DNA of 64,000 bases from Coriaria nepalensis (lineage: Eukaryota > Streptophyta > Magnoliopsida > Cucurbitales > Coriariaceae): contig CP114484.1 of NCBI GenBank assembly GCA_027186245.1, forward strand, positions 4,414,501 to 4,478,500. The letters run 5' to 3'. The position numbers were made by a program, and so were the translations under genes. Below the pieces are notes generated by a model. It ran no database searches and was not told the DNA's origin. It was given only the letters and a program-made list of their open reading frames with translations. Shown piece after piece: positions 11,769 through 24,783 of the stretch. The first letter of the stretch is position 1. Each line of letters begins with the position of its first letter.

Positions 11769-12036
11769 GTTCTATGAGGTAACTGGGCTCTCACTGATCT
11801 TAAAATGGGCTACGACCATTACGAGCTCGGTCCGTGTCCATTGCTATTTGTTTGGATAGAATATGGCACGATCTGAATTGCTCACGGGGTCCAATAAAAT
11901 ATTGGTCTCACCATTGGCCCGCTTTCTGGTCCTTTAGTATCCCTAAACAGCATTATTGCAAATTAAGACTTTACCTAACAAACACTTTATTAATACTAGA
12001 AGGGGAATGAGCGTCATACACGCAACAAAAACTGGC

Positions 12037-12042
12037 CACGTG
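12037..12042. promoter_or_regulatory. G-box (CACGTG) in the STT3A promoter
   Basis: A perfect CACGTG core within GGCCACGTGTA, 18 bp upstream of a TATA-like motif. G-boxes bind bZIP and bHLH factors in plants. Function here is inferred. Confidence 0.4.
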
Positions 12043-12054
12043 TAGTGAAGAGGA

Positions 12055-12061
12055 TATAAAT
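12055..12061 (+). promoter_or_regulatory. Probable TATA box of STT3A
   Basis: TATAAAT about 190 bp upstream of the start codon. The leader that follows contains a three-codon upstream ORF, ATG AAA CAC TAG, at 12152-12163. Confidence 0.45.
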
Positions 12062-12252
12062 GTCTTTTAACTTGCCAAAGTAGACTCATTACAGCCATTT
12101 GGAGAAACATAATTTCACCGTGCTCGCCCCTCTTTACTCAGAATTTTCTCCATGAAACACTAGCTAATTGCGAACTGCGAAGTCGTCGTCGTCGTCTTTC
12201 TCTCCCTTCCATTCATCTTCAGTCTCCGTCTCAGAGCTCGATTTGGCCGTCA

Positions 12253-15200
12253 ATGGCGGCCTCCTCGGAGACCTCGAGAGTTTCAACGTTAAGAGACGCT
12301 TTTGGAAATGTCCTATCCGTCTTCATCCTCTTGCTGATCGGCGTACTCGCATTCTCCATACGGCTTTTCTCTGTAAGCTTTTCGATCTCTCTCTTCCTTT
12401 AGTCTTCCAGATCTACTATTTTTCTTTTCTCCTTCTGGTAGATTGATGATAAATGGAGGGGAATAAGGGATAATTTGGAGTTATTTCCATGCTTTTCTCT
12501 GTTCAAATTTCACAACTCTTACGTTACTAATTCCATTGCCAACCAATTTTTCTTCTATTCTTTTCTTGCTTGAATGTGTTTCTGTCGTTGAATGGTTGGA
12601 CAGAAGTCACATTATTGTGTCAAATAATCTACAGGTGATCAAATATGAGAGCGTTATTCATGAGTTCGATCCTTATTTCAATTACAGAGTCACCCAGGTT
12701 TGTTTTTCAGTAGAAAACACGGTCCTTTGCTTTTTTTTTTTTTTTTTCTTCTCACGTGTTTTCTTTCAATTGTCTGTAAACTTTTTTGTAACATATGATT
12801 CATGTTCTCACTTTTTATTGGTTTCAGTTTTTGACAAAGAATGGAATATACGACTTTTGGAACTGGTTTGATGATCGGACCTGGTGATTTTCCATTGTGA
12901 TTTCCATTTAGCCTCAAGAAATAAATACTATTACCTCTCCAAGTAGCTATATTGTTTAACAACGTTCTTGAACTGGTCGTGTCTTTTCCACACTTTTGAA
13001 GGTATCCTCTTGGCCGTGTGATTGGTGGAACTGTTTACCCTGGGTTAACATTGACCGCAGGCACAATATGGCAGTGAGTATTGGGTTTTAAGTAAGAAAG
13101 TATTGCAAGTGCATCCCCCCCAAATTTTCTGTGTCTTATGCAAGATAAAGTCCTCTGTATTTATGGTATCCCTCCTCAACTTTTCATGGGGGAGGAGAAA
13201 GTTTATTATTTGGGTAATATACTATGTTCTGTTTTCTCAGGATAGTTAATGCATTAAACATTCCTCTTTCTGTGGAGACAGTCTGTGTGTTTACAGCTCC
13301 TATATTCTCTGCCTTTGCCGCATGGGCAACTTACCTGCTGACTAAGGTTCGCATTCATTCTTGTCATGTTATTTCAATACAGTTATTGTCCTGCAGTGTG
13401 CTGAAGATTGCAGTGTCTTCTCTTGTAGGAGGTCAAGGGTTCGGGTGCTGGACTTACAGCTGCAGTTCTTCTGGCCATGGTAAATTACAGAAAGGGTATT
13501 CAATACTCTATTAAAGTATATCTTCAAGTTTACATGTTACTTCTACCTAAAGGCAGAAAATTTATAAAATTCTCTGACATGTCCATGCAACTTTGTCCCT
13601 ATGTATATATTTGTGCTGCTTTTCATAACATGTATTTCTATCTGAATTGATATACCCCAATTAGATGAGTGTTTCTGAGTCGTGAAACAACAAATATTGA
13701 ATGACTATTCTTATTCTAAATGATGTACTACGGAGATACGTGGATATTATGAGTTAATATTTAGCTGCTCCTTTATTCTGTTTCAGGTTCCATCCTATAT
13801 ATCCCGATCCGTAGCTGGAAGCTATGATAATGAAGCTGTGGCTATATTTGCTCTTATCATCACGTTCTATCTTTATATAAAGGTTAAATTTTGTTAATAA
13901 TCACAAACATAATATTATTTTGGGGTGATACATATACTGCCTATATCTTGCTATTGAATAATAGTCAGATTTTTATTAATGGTTGGTAGATTCATATTTT
14001 GATGTCTTTGTTATTGAAGTAGTGTACTTATATGCATGTTTTATACTCGGTGTATCTGAATCAATTATGACAATTTTGCAGACACTGAATACAGGATCCC
14101 TATTTTATGCCACTTTGAATGCCATTGCATACTTTTACATGGTTAGTTTTCTACTGTTGTTCTTATTCTTGTGTATGCCTCATTATTATTAAGTTTGTTC
14201 AAGTCTGGTTTATCTTTCAGGTTTGTTCTTGGGGAGGATACACATTTATCATAAATCTAATTCCCATGCATGCACTTTTGTGCATTGTAACGGGACGCTA
14301 TTCTACACGCCTATACATTGCTTATGCTCCTCTTGTAAGTATCTATTATTTGTTGCCTAAGAAGGTTCCTTTTTTTTTTTTCTTGGAAAAATAAAACAAT
14401 TCTAGCCATATGTTTGGAATATCTGGTTAATATTGAAAGTGTTTGAGACAAGGAAACAGGATGATAGGAATTTTAAGGATAAAATCTAATTTATCGTGGG
14501 TTAACTCTTGAAGTTGCCACACATATGTTCATAGAGGAAATACAATTTTTGTTTGCCTCCTTTCATCCTCCATCTACCTATACTATTAATGATTGCAAAC
14601 TTTGATGGTTTTCTTAATTAATAAAAACATGGGTTCATCTCGAAATCATTGTCTTGATGCAGGTTGTCTTAGGAACATTGCTGGCTGCACTAGTGCCTGT
14701 TGTTGGATTTAATGCTGTAATGACGTCGGAACATTTTGCATCATTCTTGGTCAGTAATTTACAATTAATCAATTGAATCTCATGTGTAGCTCCCTTCTCT
14801 TCCCAAGTTTCCTGGTTTTTTATTTTGTCAAATTCGCATGTCTTAGCTATATTTTACGACCATAAACGTAAAAGTGATGATGGTGGTGATTGTGTATTCC
14901 AACTTTCTGTGCTTCCCTTTGTTTTACTAGTTGTTGGGCTATGCATGTATAGAATGTAATGTATGAACGCAAAATTGGCCTTTGAGACAAGCCTCATTGG
15001 GAAAATCTCCAATTATGTTTCAAATTTTTTCCACACGAGATGAAGCCTTAGTAACATTTGCACGTGTCATTTTACTTTTCTCCACTTATATGAAGGCTGG
15101 AGTTCTTTAACTTGTGACACTTCATTTTTATTCTGACGTCCTTCTCTGATCACAGGTTTTCATTATTATCCATGTGGTGGCTCTTGTGTACTATATCAAG

Positions 15201-18200
15201 GGGATCCTCTCTCCGAAAATGTTCAAAGTAGCCGTGACCCTAGTTGTATCTATCGGCCTGTAAGCTTCCATGTTTAGTTTATTAAAATGTTCAGGTTATT
15301 ACTAAAGAAATACACCAGTTGATACAGTGCTTCTGCATCATTTATTCCTCAGAGCAGTCTGTTGTGCAGTCATAGCAGTACTTATTGCACTGGTAGCATC
15401 AAGCCCAACCATGGGATGGAGTGGACGGAGTCTTAGTCTGCTAGATCCGTTAGTAACTGGTTCTGATTTTGTTTATCTTCAATTATTTGTGTTCTCCAGT
15501 CTTAGTGTATAAATAAAGTCCAATGTTAATAAGGGGTTATGATAGTGGATGCAGTTTGGTGGAATCCTGATGCATACATTTATCCTACCCATGGTGTTGT
15601 CTCACTGGTGCCTCTGTGCACTTCATTTGGTATTTGATTAAGAGGATGAAATATGCGACAGAGGCCTTTGACCAACTGGGGCATTGGTCATGTTTTTCCT
15701 TTAATACAATTTAGTATTGATAAATTTCATTTCTGGCAGAAAATATTTAATATGGTCCAAGTGTATCATTCTCTGTGTGTTTCTAATCTACCATATCAGT
15801 TGGATATGAAAGATTGTATTTAATATGGTCCAAGCATATCATTCTCTATCTGTGTTTCTAATCTGTCATATCAGTTGGATTTGAAAGATTTGTTTCTTCT
15901 AATTTTCAATCTACTCCTTTTCGACAGAACTTATGCCAGCAAGTACATACCAATTATTGCTAGTGTTAGTGAGCATCAACCACCGACCTGGCCTTCCTAC
16001 TTTATGGACATAAATGTCTTGGCATTCTTGGTTCCTGCTGGCATTGTTGTACGTGTACTATTTATTTTTATGTTGTTATGTGTTATTTTTCATTCGAACC
16101 ATGTCATCACTATTTTTATCTGTGGTAGGCCTGCTTTACCCCATTGTCTGATGCAAGCTCCTTCGCGATCCTCTACATTGTAACTGCAGTATATTTTTCT
16201 GGAGTTATGGTAAGAATAATCATGGAACCAATTTCATGTTTATTTGCCTCCAACAAGTCTTATTTCTCTCCTGACCATTGATTTTTGCTAATATCACAGG
16301 TGCGTCTTATGCTTGTACTTGCTCCAGCAGCATGCATAATGTCCGGGATTGCACTTTCTCAGGCTTTTGAAGTTTTCACACGATCAATTAAGTTTCAGTT
16401 ACCTGGAATATCTGGAAATTCCCAACTTGTGAGCATGTCATCTCCTACGGTGGTGTTATTTTTGTTGTTGCAACCAGGATAAGGTTTGCTGATACGTATT
16501 TTCTTTTTGGCCATGAAGGCAGTGGATACCTCCTCTGATGGTGTTGTAGCACAGAATGAAGTGGTGAAGACCGAAAAGAGCAAAGACGCCATAAAGGAAA
16601 GACCCTCAAAGAAGAAGAAGAAAGAGAAAGAAAAGGAACCTGCAGAAAATCCTTCCGTCAAAAAAGAGATTCGGAAGAGGCTTCTAGTTTTGCCTTTGGA
16701 GGCATCCATCGTTGCTATTTTCTTACTTGTGTTGCTCGGTGCCTTCTATGTGGTACTTAAGACTCAACTAATTTCAGTTCCTAAGTAGCCGTATTGAGTA
16801 CATGAAGCATGTTCCTCCATTTTGCTTTCTTTGAGCTGAACTTTCTTTGTTGCCTGGTATTTAAGCTCTTAGCTGGCTGCTCACTATATTGACTGATCTT
16901 TACTTGACAGGTTCATTGTGTTTGGGCAGCAGCAGAAGCTTATTCAGCCCCATCTATTGTTTTGACATCACATTCTCGTGATGGTCTCCATGTTTTTGAT
17001 GATTTTAGAGAAGCTTATGCATGGTTGAGCCACAACACAGAGGTGGATGACAAAGTGAGTTTGATTATTTTTTCTTCTCACCCTTACTGCTATTACTTCG
17101 TATCTTTAGCCTTATATCTTTTTCGTTTCTTTCTTGGCATTCACCCTCACTAATATGAAGTCTCTATCATCTTCCATCAGCTGTTTTGGCATTGATACTT
17201 CATATCTCCTTTGTAATTATCCTGTTTTTTCGTATCGACAAGAATCAGGGACTGATTTTTGTTGACACGTGTGTCTTTATAAACTGCAATTGCTTAGTTT
17301 TTGAATAGAATGCGTACCACTGCTGATTTAGTTGCCTGGTTGGAGAAAAAATGGTATGAAAGTACACAAGTTACCTTTAAGGCCTATGGTTTTCAATAAA
17401 AACCAATTCTTAGTGTCTAAATTGTTGTTCTTTGATTAGTAGAATGTTACAAGTAGAGACAATATGTTAGGTAGAAAGTACAAGATCTTAGGAAATGAGT
17501 AGAACAGTGTAAATCGATAATATGAACATGACATTTCATGATTTCGTAAACCCAAGTCCCTTGAGATATGGTGGTTGCCCGGCCCCCTCTCTCTGAAATT
17601 GGTTCTGACTAGGTTAGGATTGCAACTTAAACTAATTAATTTTGAATATGTTATTACAACACGTTTCAGGTTGCATCATGGTGGGACTATGGATATCAAA
17701 CTACTGCTATGGCTAATCGAACAGTCATCGTGGACAATAACACCTGGAATAACACACATATCGCAACTGTTGGTACTGCCATGTCTTCTCCCGAAAAGGC
17801 AGCTTGGGAAATTTTCGACTCCTTGGATGTGAAATACGTCCTTGTCGTGTTTGGAGGTCAGCTTCCTTTCTATATATAGCTTCTATACTTTCTGAATAAA
17901 GTACTCGGTTTCAATCTTCTCTTCCACATTCCAGGTTTTGTTGGTTATCCAAGTGATGATATCAATAAGTTTCTCTGGATGGTCCGTATAGGAGGGGGTG
18001 TGTTCCCTCATATCAAGGAACCTGATTACCTAGTAAGTCTTTTATTTCAAATATTGCTACTTCTAAAGGCGCAAATCTTTCTATTTACTAATTTTTTTCC
18101 CCTCTGAAAACTTGATATATGCTAGTGATTTATAGTCCCAAGTTCTAACTTAATATTTGTGTACAGAGAGATGGTCAGTATCGCATTGATTCTCAAGCTA

Positions 18201-18808
18201 CACAGACCATGCTAAATTGTCTCATGTACAAACTCTCGTACTACAGGTCTGCCATTACTCTGAAGTTGGATTGGTCATAAGATGTGTTTTGCAGATATTA
18301 TCTATTTGGTCCCCTTGATTTTTATTTGGAATGTGCTCATCTTTTCTGCAGGTTTGTGGAAACAGATGGGAAAGGCTTTGATAGAGTGAGGAAGACAGAA
18401 ATCGGGAAAAAACACTTCAAACTCACACATTTTGAAGAGGTGAGCAAATATGCTCTTATTTTGAATTTATTTTGAGGTTTTTGTATAGTAAAATAGAATA
18501 CTTCATTACCTGTATTTCCACTCTATTGCCGCTTCTGATAAGGTTGAGAAACAATAGGTATTCACTACTCATCACTGGATGGTTCGGATATACAAATTGA
18601 AGCCTCCCAAGAACAGAATCCGGGGGAAGTCAAAAAAATCAAAATCGGTAATTCACCCATTATTCTGTTCCATATTCCTAATAGCAGTTATTATTCTGGA
18701 ATCAATGTTACCTTGACTTGACACATTTTGTGATGGGTTTGGCAGAAAACAAGTTCGACTGCTACTAGATCAAAAAGAAGTGGAGCAAAGAGAAATCCCT
18801 GGCACTAA
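12253..18808 (+). CDS. STT3A: Oligosaccharyltransferase catalytic subunit STT3A, 23 exons, 779 aa
   Basis: STT3A transfers the lipid-linked glycan to Asn-X-Ser/Thr sites in the ER lumen. Exons: 12253-12372, 12635-12697, 12828-12883, 13002-13073, 13241-13346, 13429-13479, 13787-13882, 14082-14141, 14221-14334, 14663-14749, 15156-15259, 15353-15448, 15928-16048, 16129-16209, 16300-16428, 16519-16752, 16911-17054, 17670-17856, 17935-18032, 18167-18246, 18352-18439, 18558-18647, 18746-18808. All junctions are GT-AG and in phase; total 2340 nt with stop. Visible signatures: [10 protein letters not shown] (49-58), SYDNEAVA (168-175), SVSEHQPP (354-361), and the catalytic WWDYG (582-586) followed by [11 protein letters not shown]. 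Many hydrophobic segments fill the first half; a Lys/Glu-rich loop lies in exon 16. The sequence resembles plant STT3A (which begins with the FGNVLSV and [13 protein letters not shown] pattern) rather than STT3B. Length equals what I recall for Arabidopsis STT3A. No defect was seen. Confidence 0.97.
15745..15890 (+). repeat. 73-bp tandem duplication in STT3A intron 12
   Basis: Copies at 15745-15817 and 15818-15890, each starting ATTTAATATGGTCCAAG and differing at a few positions. It lies shortly before the acceptor of exon 13 and does not alter coding sequence. Confidence 0.8.
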
Positions 18809-19538
18809 AGCTCTCTTGCTGAGCATAGAACTCAGATCCTTATTTCCTCATATTGAAGTTATTTGATAACTTGTAGAACAGATCGGGCAGGGCAGAGCTG
18901 ACACTTTTATTACTGATTATAATGATCGATCAAAGATTTTGTAGTATTTTCTATAGACTTGTACTAATTTAATTAATGTTCAAAAGATTTTCCCCGACCA
19001 AAGACTAATTGTAGAATTTAAGAAATACGAAAAAATTTGTGTAAGTAAATGTTTATTTTGATTTTCGAGAAGATATTTATTTAGATAAAAATGGAAGAAT
19101 GATTTTTTCAAAGAATAAAAAAGTTTTTTTTTTACTTTTATCATTCTTTCAAATTGTGAAATAGAATGATTTTTCTATTTTATTATCCTTAGAGAATAGT
19201 GCCTTGGGAACAGTAAGATACAATCGATATAATACAAATTATATAAGTAATCTTGCTTAAATAAAAATTTATTTTAAATATTAATTTTTTTATTTCTTAT
19301 GTAGTTTATAAAATAATATGATCCGTTTACCAAATTCAAATCCATATTAAGTAAAATCCAAATTTAGATGAGTGAATTGTAATTGAACTTTATGAGCTTA
19401 AACCGGATGTTCTGAACCCCAACTGTGCTTATTATTACCATTTGGCCAATTTATAAGACGCGAGGAACATATAATTTACATCCTAAAAGATGAATAAATC
19501 AAATCTTTAACATATCCAAAGAAATGATCTTTTTTTCT
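18809..19538. other. Convergent 3' intergenic region
   Basis: About 730 bp between the stop codons of STT3A (+) and the MUN-domain gene (-). It is AT-rich and must hold both 3' UTRs and polyadenylation regions. No other gene was seen. Confidence 0.6.
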
Positions 19539-22500
19539 TCACAGTTTCTTGGGCAAATTATAAGTCTTCTTGAGGAATTTAGAAGCCATCTCATCATTAC
19601 GATAACACAAAACTCTCAAAAGGGTATTGGGTTCAGTTGGGTTCCATTGACCAGAACCTGAAGAAGGCAAATGAAACCTAGATTTCTCAGATGTCCCATA
19701 AGTCTCCACCATAGCTCGATTAAATCGCTCAATCAGACTTTCGGTGTCAAGACGAAACAATGGTTGAATGTCTTTCACTTTAGCGGAGAATTTCTCTATC
19801 AGATCCAAAGGCAATCCATCCCCATTAGACCAGAACAAATCACAAAGACACTTAAAATCCTCCTCCAATAATTTAAAATCTTGTTGTGCAAAAACGCGAG
19901 AAGGTCCCCCAGCTAGAAGAATCAAGAGAAACCCATCAAATGAGGCTTTCATTAAATCCATAATGACCCGTGTTCTAGCTCTATCATGAACAGTTGATGA
20001 AATAGTTTCTAAATATCGCTCGAGGAGTTGTAGAAATGGTTCAATTCTAGACAATGTAACTTCCCCAACATATAAACCATCCCATAAAACATGACTGAGA
20101 TCATGGAAGACAACCTTGTACGCGGTTGCTTGACAGAGTTGTCTGGTCCCTTCCAAACAAGAACCCATGGAAAGATCAAACCATTCTCGAATCCCAGTTG
20201 ATGCATTATCTAGATTCTTAAGATTTGTGGTTGTTCTCCTCTCCAAGAGTTTGAGCTCTGTTCTAATGTGCTGCATAGCATTAATCCGAGCACATAGATT
20301 AGGTACCTCAAAAGAGTTTTCATTACCATTTTTGGTTCCAACCAAGACTTTTCTTTTTTGAGCAACAAGTAGTGATTTTTCCTTCTTTTTGAATACTCCG
20401 AATTTGGAATCTGTTGTACATCTTGTTAAGCTAGGGAGAGTGGGTATATAAGTATTTGGAGACCCTTCAAGATTAGAGCAAAAAAAAAAAAAAGAAATTA
20501 AAGAAAAGAAGAGTAAATATCAAATACATATATATACCATCAGTACAAAAGGTTACTTGCAGGGTAAGAAAGTAGTTACCGCAACCGGAAGTAGTCTTAG
20601 ATATATAATGTTGCAAACATGTGTCAAGACCGGTAATCAACTTGCGAAGTAAGGTTGTATGTGTTGGTAGTGGCAACAGAAAGAAAGCTTCGAAATTTTC
20701 ATTTATAATTTTGAGAATCTGAACAGCAGAAGGTGCAACCTTCTCTTTGTTAGCCTTTGGATTCCATACCTACACAAATGAGATTAATACTAGATCAGGT
20801 CACTTAATAAAATTCAAACTATATAGCAACCTCAAAATGTACAATAGAACAGAAAACCAGATATATGAACCGGCCTAGCTAAAACTTAAAATTTACATAA
20901 TCTTTAATTTCAGATGATTTTTCCTAATCCCTTCCATTTCGCATTTGAAACCAACTTGGGTGTAAAATCCATTTCGGTCCGAAATTCTGTTATCTTATAC
21001 TTCAACTAAAATATGGTGTGCACAAACTCCAATTTACTCTTGGCCAATCCCATTTACATACCTCTTGTTGAATAAATCTGTTGACCCATTCCTTCAATCT
21101 CTCAACTCTTATATCTATCCAAGACTTGACTAGGTCAGAAATTGCAGATTCGGCCTCATAAGGAGGCATCTCACGTATCACCCCCTTTCCACCATCATCA
21201 CTCTCCACTGAATCTTCAACAGCAATCTGCACAAGATCTTTCTCTAATTTGTCGGCTGATCTCAGCACTTGTAGGGCATCTGGGGTCACATTGGTAATTC
21301 CAGATACAAATTTCTTTAGCTCTTTTCCATAACAAGAATGAAGAGTCGCTGCAGCTACACCTGCTGAAAGGGGGTGCCATCTCTTTAGTATTGGACTAAA
21401 CATGGCCTTCTCATTAAATCCCATTTCACCCATTTCTCGTGCAAGGATTGAAAGGAATGGAAACTTTGATATATCCTTGCTTGACTTCAACTTCTCCACT
21501 TTCTGTCTTAAGACATAGCCCGAAAAAAAAAAAAAAAAAAAGATCAGACTTTTGTAGTGGGTTGCAAAATCGGTCTATTCTTGATTTTAGGGTAGTCATA
21601 CTACCATTATGGGTCCTTTTCATTCACCATTTGCAAAACTCAAGTCTAGACCTAAAATTACAGTTTACCTTAGCAGTTTTAGAACTGGATTTTTAGCATA
21701 TAAGTAGAACTGGATTGATGTAAGTTTGGGAATCTATTAAACGCCTAACTGGCCCCAATTAATGGAAAAAACAAAAAACTTCAACCCAAATACAAAACCT
21801 AGTTTACCTCGCAATCTTATAGTTTGCACTAGGCTCCATTTTACCTAATCTCACATTTCAGACATTGAACCAAATGAAATTCAAACCGACAAAATGAAAC
21901 TTGCCTGAGCAAAAGCATGACTAAGCGATGATCTTATGTACATGTCAACCCTGTCATAAACCCTCTCAACTTCTTCCGTTTTTTGGTTATACTTTCTAGA
22001 AGCATCTTCTCCTAACATCTTTCCAGATAAAACTGCAATGGAGACGGTGGATTGGAAGGATTCAATATTACGGCTATCAAAATAATCCCGGTACATAAGA
22101 AGCCTCTTCTCTACCCAACTCAACATCGAAGTCATTATAGACCCAAAAATGTCCGGACAAACCTGGTCCCTGATTTCCTCAAAAGTATCAATCGATTCAA
22201 CGTCCACTAACAGACTATTAGATGCAAAGAGCAAGTCGCTTTCAATCTGGCCCGTTATAATGTAACGGTGAAATAGAACCCATGAGAAACAAAGATTATG
22301 CAGAGTTGGATTAATTCCAAGAACTAGCCATGTCTTCTTTATGAGTTCCAAAACCTCATCAATCTCTTCAATAACCGAGGCCTCATCATCTAAGTCGAAA
22401 CAAGCTTCTAAGAGCATTTGGTAAAGCCGTAAATTCAAAGGAAACCCATCAGCCCAATGGCATGTATCAGATTTACTCGACCTGTCAAACGGTCTACAAG

Positions 22501-23455
22501 CTAGAGGCATAACTGCATTTCTAAGGGCCTGCATTGATTCGTTATTTTCATTGAGGGAAGATCGGATTATTTGGCGGAGGTGTTGTTGGGCAGGTTTTTC
22601 AGTTTTTTCTAGTGATAGGCGAGGGAAAAAGAGAAGCCCTGCTTCTAGAACCTTAAGGTTTCTTCTTCGACAAGCTTCATATTCTTCCAGGTTCGGGAAA
22701 TCCGAAGCTCTCCAGTGTTGCAAGAGCTCGAGTGGTAGAACCATGGATTCAATTCTTCTTCCAAGCTATAAGTTCATGAAAACAAAACTAGAATATATAA
22801 AATTGTAGTAACTTTATGATCATAAATTTAGATTTATTTACGAGTGAGAAATTGAATATATTGTGCAAAAAAAGGACAAAATTATATGGACCCAAGACTG
22901 TATTTTGAATCAGATGCATCAACTTGCATAAGATAATTTAACTAAAATAAAATAAAAGGACAAATTTTCAAATATAATTTGAATTTTGGAAATTTTCCCG
23001 GATAACAAACAGACCTGACCGGCAGCGACGCGCAAGAGGGTCCGACGAATTCTCGAATCGGTTTGTTCAGAAACTCTCATCTGGACCCTTACTAACTCCC
23101 CAGCTGTAACTGCTTTCTTAACTCGGATCTGACTCACTGAGTTACCAGTTCCCGTTCCCCTTCCATTCGACGTCGGCAACGAAGACGTTTTCTTAAGCCC
23201 CAACGCCTTCTTGACCTTACTGGCGGCCGTAGACGTCAGAGACCTCTGCAGCGACGTCTCCAGCGCCGGAGATGGCGATTCCCGATCAACCGGTGTTCTC
23301 TGAGACTTAGAGATATAAGTTAAAGGCTTGCCCCCAGTTGTCCGGCATGCTCCGACCAAGATCTCGTAAGCTGTTTCGCGAAGGTCCGATTCGGATAGGT
23401 TCAGACCCGTTGATCCGAATGGAGAAGGAATATCGTCGTTCGGGTAAACGGGCAT
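19539..23455 (-). CDS. MUN-domain (DUF810) protein, PATROL1 family, five exons, 952 aa
   Basis: Exons in coding order: 23455-23015, 22765-21905, 21502-21062, 20769-20580, 20464-19539. All join in phase into 2859 nt with stop. The N-terminus has the family's PSPFG motif (about 10-14) and LSESDLRETAYEIL; residues about 140-160 carry RRTLLRVAAGQ then LGRRIES, and exon 2 continues with MVLPLELLQHW. The rest is helical DUF810, which includes a Munc13-homology (MUN) region, and ends KTYNLPKKL. The end of exon 4 and start of exon 5 give SGCGSPNTYIPTLPSLTRC, a strongly conserved stretch. PATROL1 itself helps deliver the plasma-membrane proton pump in stomata; this protein looks closer to the shorter ~950-aa homologues, whose cargo is unknown. 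Exocytosis or tethering is inferred. Intron 2 has a GC donor. I rejected an upstream start because it would translate a poly-Phe tract. Confidence 0.95.
21503..21904 (-). other. GC-AG intron (intron 2) of the MUN-domain gene
   Basis: The donor is CAG|GCAAGT and the acceptor is AGACAG|AAAATG on the minus strand. Splicing here joins Gln (GCT CAG) to Lys-Met-Glu in phase, giving the family's FAQKMEK pattern. The nearest alternative GT donor downstream would add extra residues and lacks consensus. GC-AG introns are a small minority of plant introns. Confidence 0.85.
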
Positions 23456-24783
23456 GGTAGTCTTGGCTCGGATTTGATATTGTTCCGGGTTCGAACCGTA
23501 CGTGATCTTCCTCCTCGGAAAAGCAAAAAAATGAAAAAGAAAAAAAGGAAAAAAAAAAAAAAACACGACAAAGTTCTTACTTAGTACTTCAGAAAAGAGA
23601 GAGTAGCTGGAATTCTTGTCGAGAGGGGTCGGTTTTTCCTCTTCGTCAGTGTCGCTTTTCTCTCACTCTGGAATCTGGTTCCTGTTGGGTTTAGAGAGAG
23701 AGAGAGAGCTGAGTAACTTTGTTTGAGTGTGAAGGAATGGTGGAATCAATTAGATTCTGATAATGATGGTTTTGCGGTGACAGGGAAAGGTGGGATAGAG
23801 TGAAGTATACATGGATGGCGTGCCGTGTGCTATTGCTATCCACGTGGAACTAGATTTAGGTAGAAAAGGAATTTCGAATTTTGGCTTTCACTACAAACTT
23901 TATAAAAAATCGTTTTCGACAAATTCATTTATAAATTTTAATTTCAGAAATCTGACTCTAACATCAAATTATTGAGTTTAAAGGAATTTAACTCTACAGA
24001 AATCTGATTCTAAGAACAAATTGAGTTTGAAATTTTCAATTATAGAATTTCTATCGAACAAACGAATCTGGGTCCGATCTTTTTCCGGAGTCTCCTCAAC
24101 TACTCCTTTGCCCTTGCCTTCACCGAGCCACTTAAAATATTCTAAATTCTAAGTCTAACAAACTAACGTTTTATATTTATTTTAAAATTAATTTTGAGAT
24201 ATTACGAACAAATTTTTTAACTTTGACGCACATCAAGGAAGAGTGAAATTTTGCAGCAAAAATGGATGATGGCAGTAAAAAGTGGGGAAATGATTTTTTT
24301 TTTTCCTCTGATGAGAGTGGAAGTTTTATATACAACAATAGTTTAAAAAAGAACATGAATTTTTTAATTATCAAATTTAAAATTTTAGAATATTTCAATT
24401 AAGGTAGTCCGTAAAGGAGGGAAAGGGGTTGATGGAGGTGGGATTAAATGGTGTAGAGATTGAAAATTGATTTAAAAAATAAATAGTGTTAAAAATGTGA
24501 AAGTAAAAATGTTCGAGAAATATAATAAAATCAAATTTTAATTTAAAGTAAATATTAAAATTTGAGACTATTTTGTTCGTAATTAGAAGGTTTATTATAA
24601 TTAAAATTTTAAAATATGATATTAATTATAGTTATAAAAATTTAGGATATTCATAAATTAAATTTGAGAGATACGTCCTAATTTCTTCGAACACAATTAA
24701 AATATAATAAAGAAAAGACAATTATATATAGATGGGCTTCGCATTTGGAGTAATTCTATCATTAACGATCAATTACAATAATA
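23456..24783. other. Promoter side of the MUN-domain gene and intergenic DNA
   Basis: The leader contains an A-rich tract near 23546-23564 and a (GA)n run near 23694-23709, either of which could lie in the 5' UTR. Beyond about 23870 the DNA is AT-rich with no gene recognised. Confidence 0.45.

Noticed and set aside
19671..20361. Several plus-strand frames of 60-70 codons.
   Set aside because: All are antisense to exon 5 of the MUN-domain gene and show no domain.
23456..23566. Upstream in-frame Met of the MUN-domain protein.
   Set aside because: The added stretch is a poly-Phe run encoded by a homopolymer, and the family start motif lies just after the Met at 23455.
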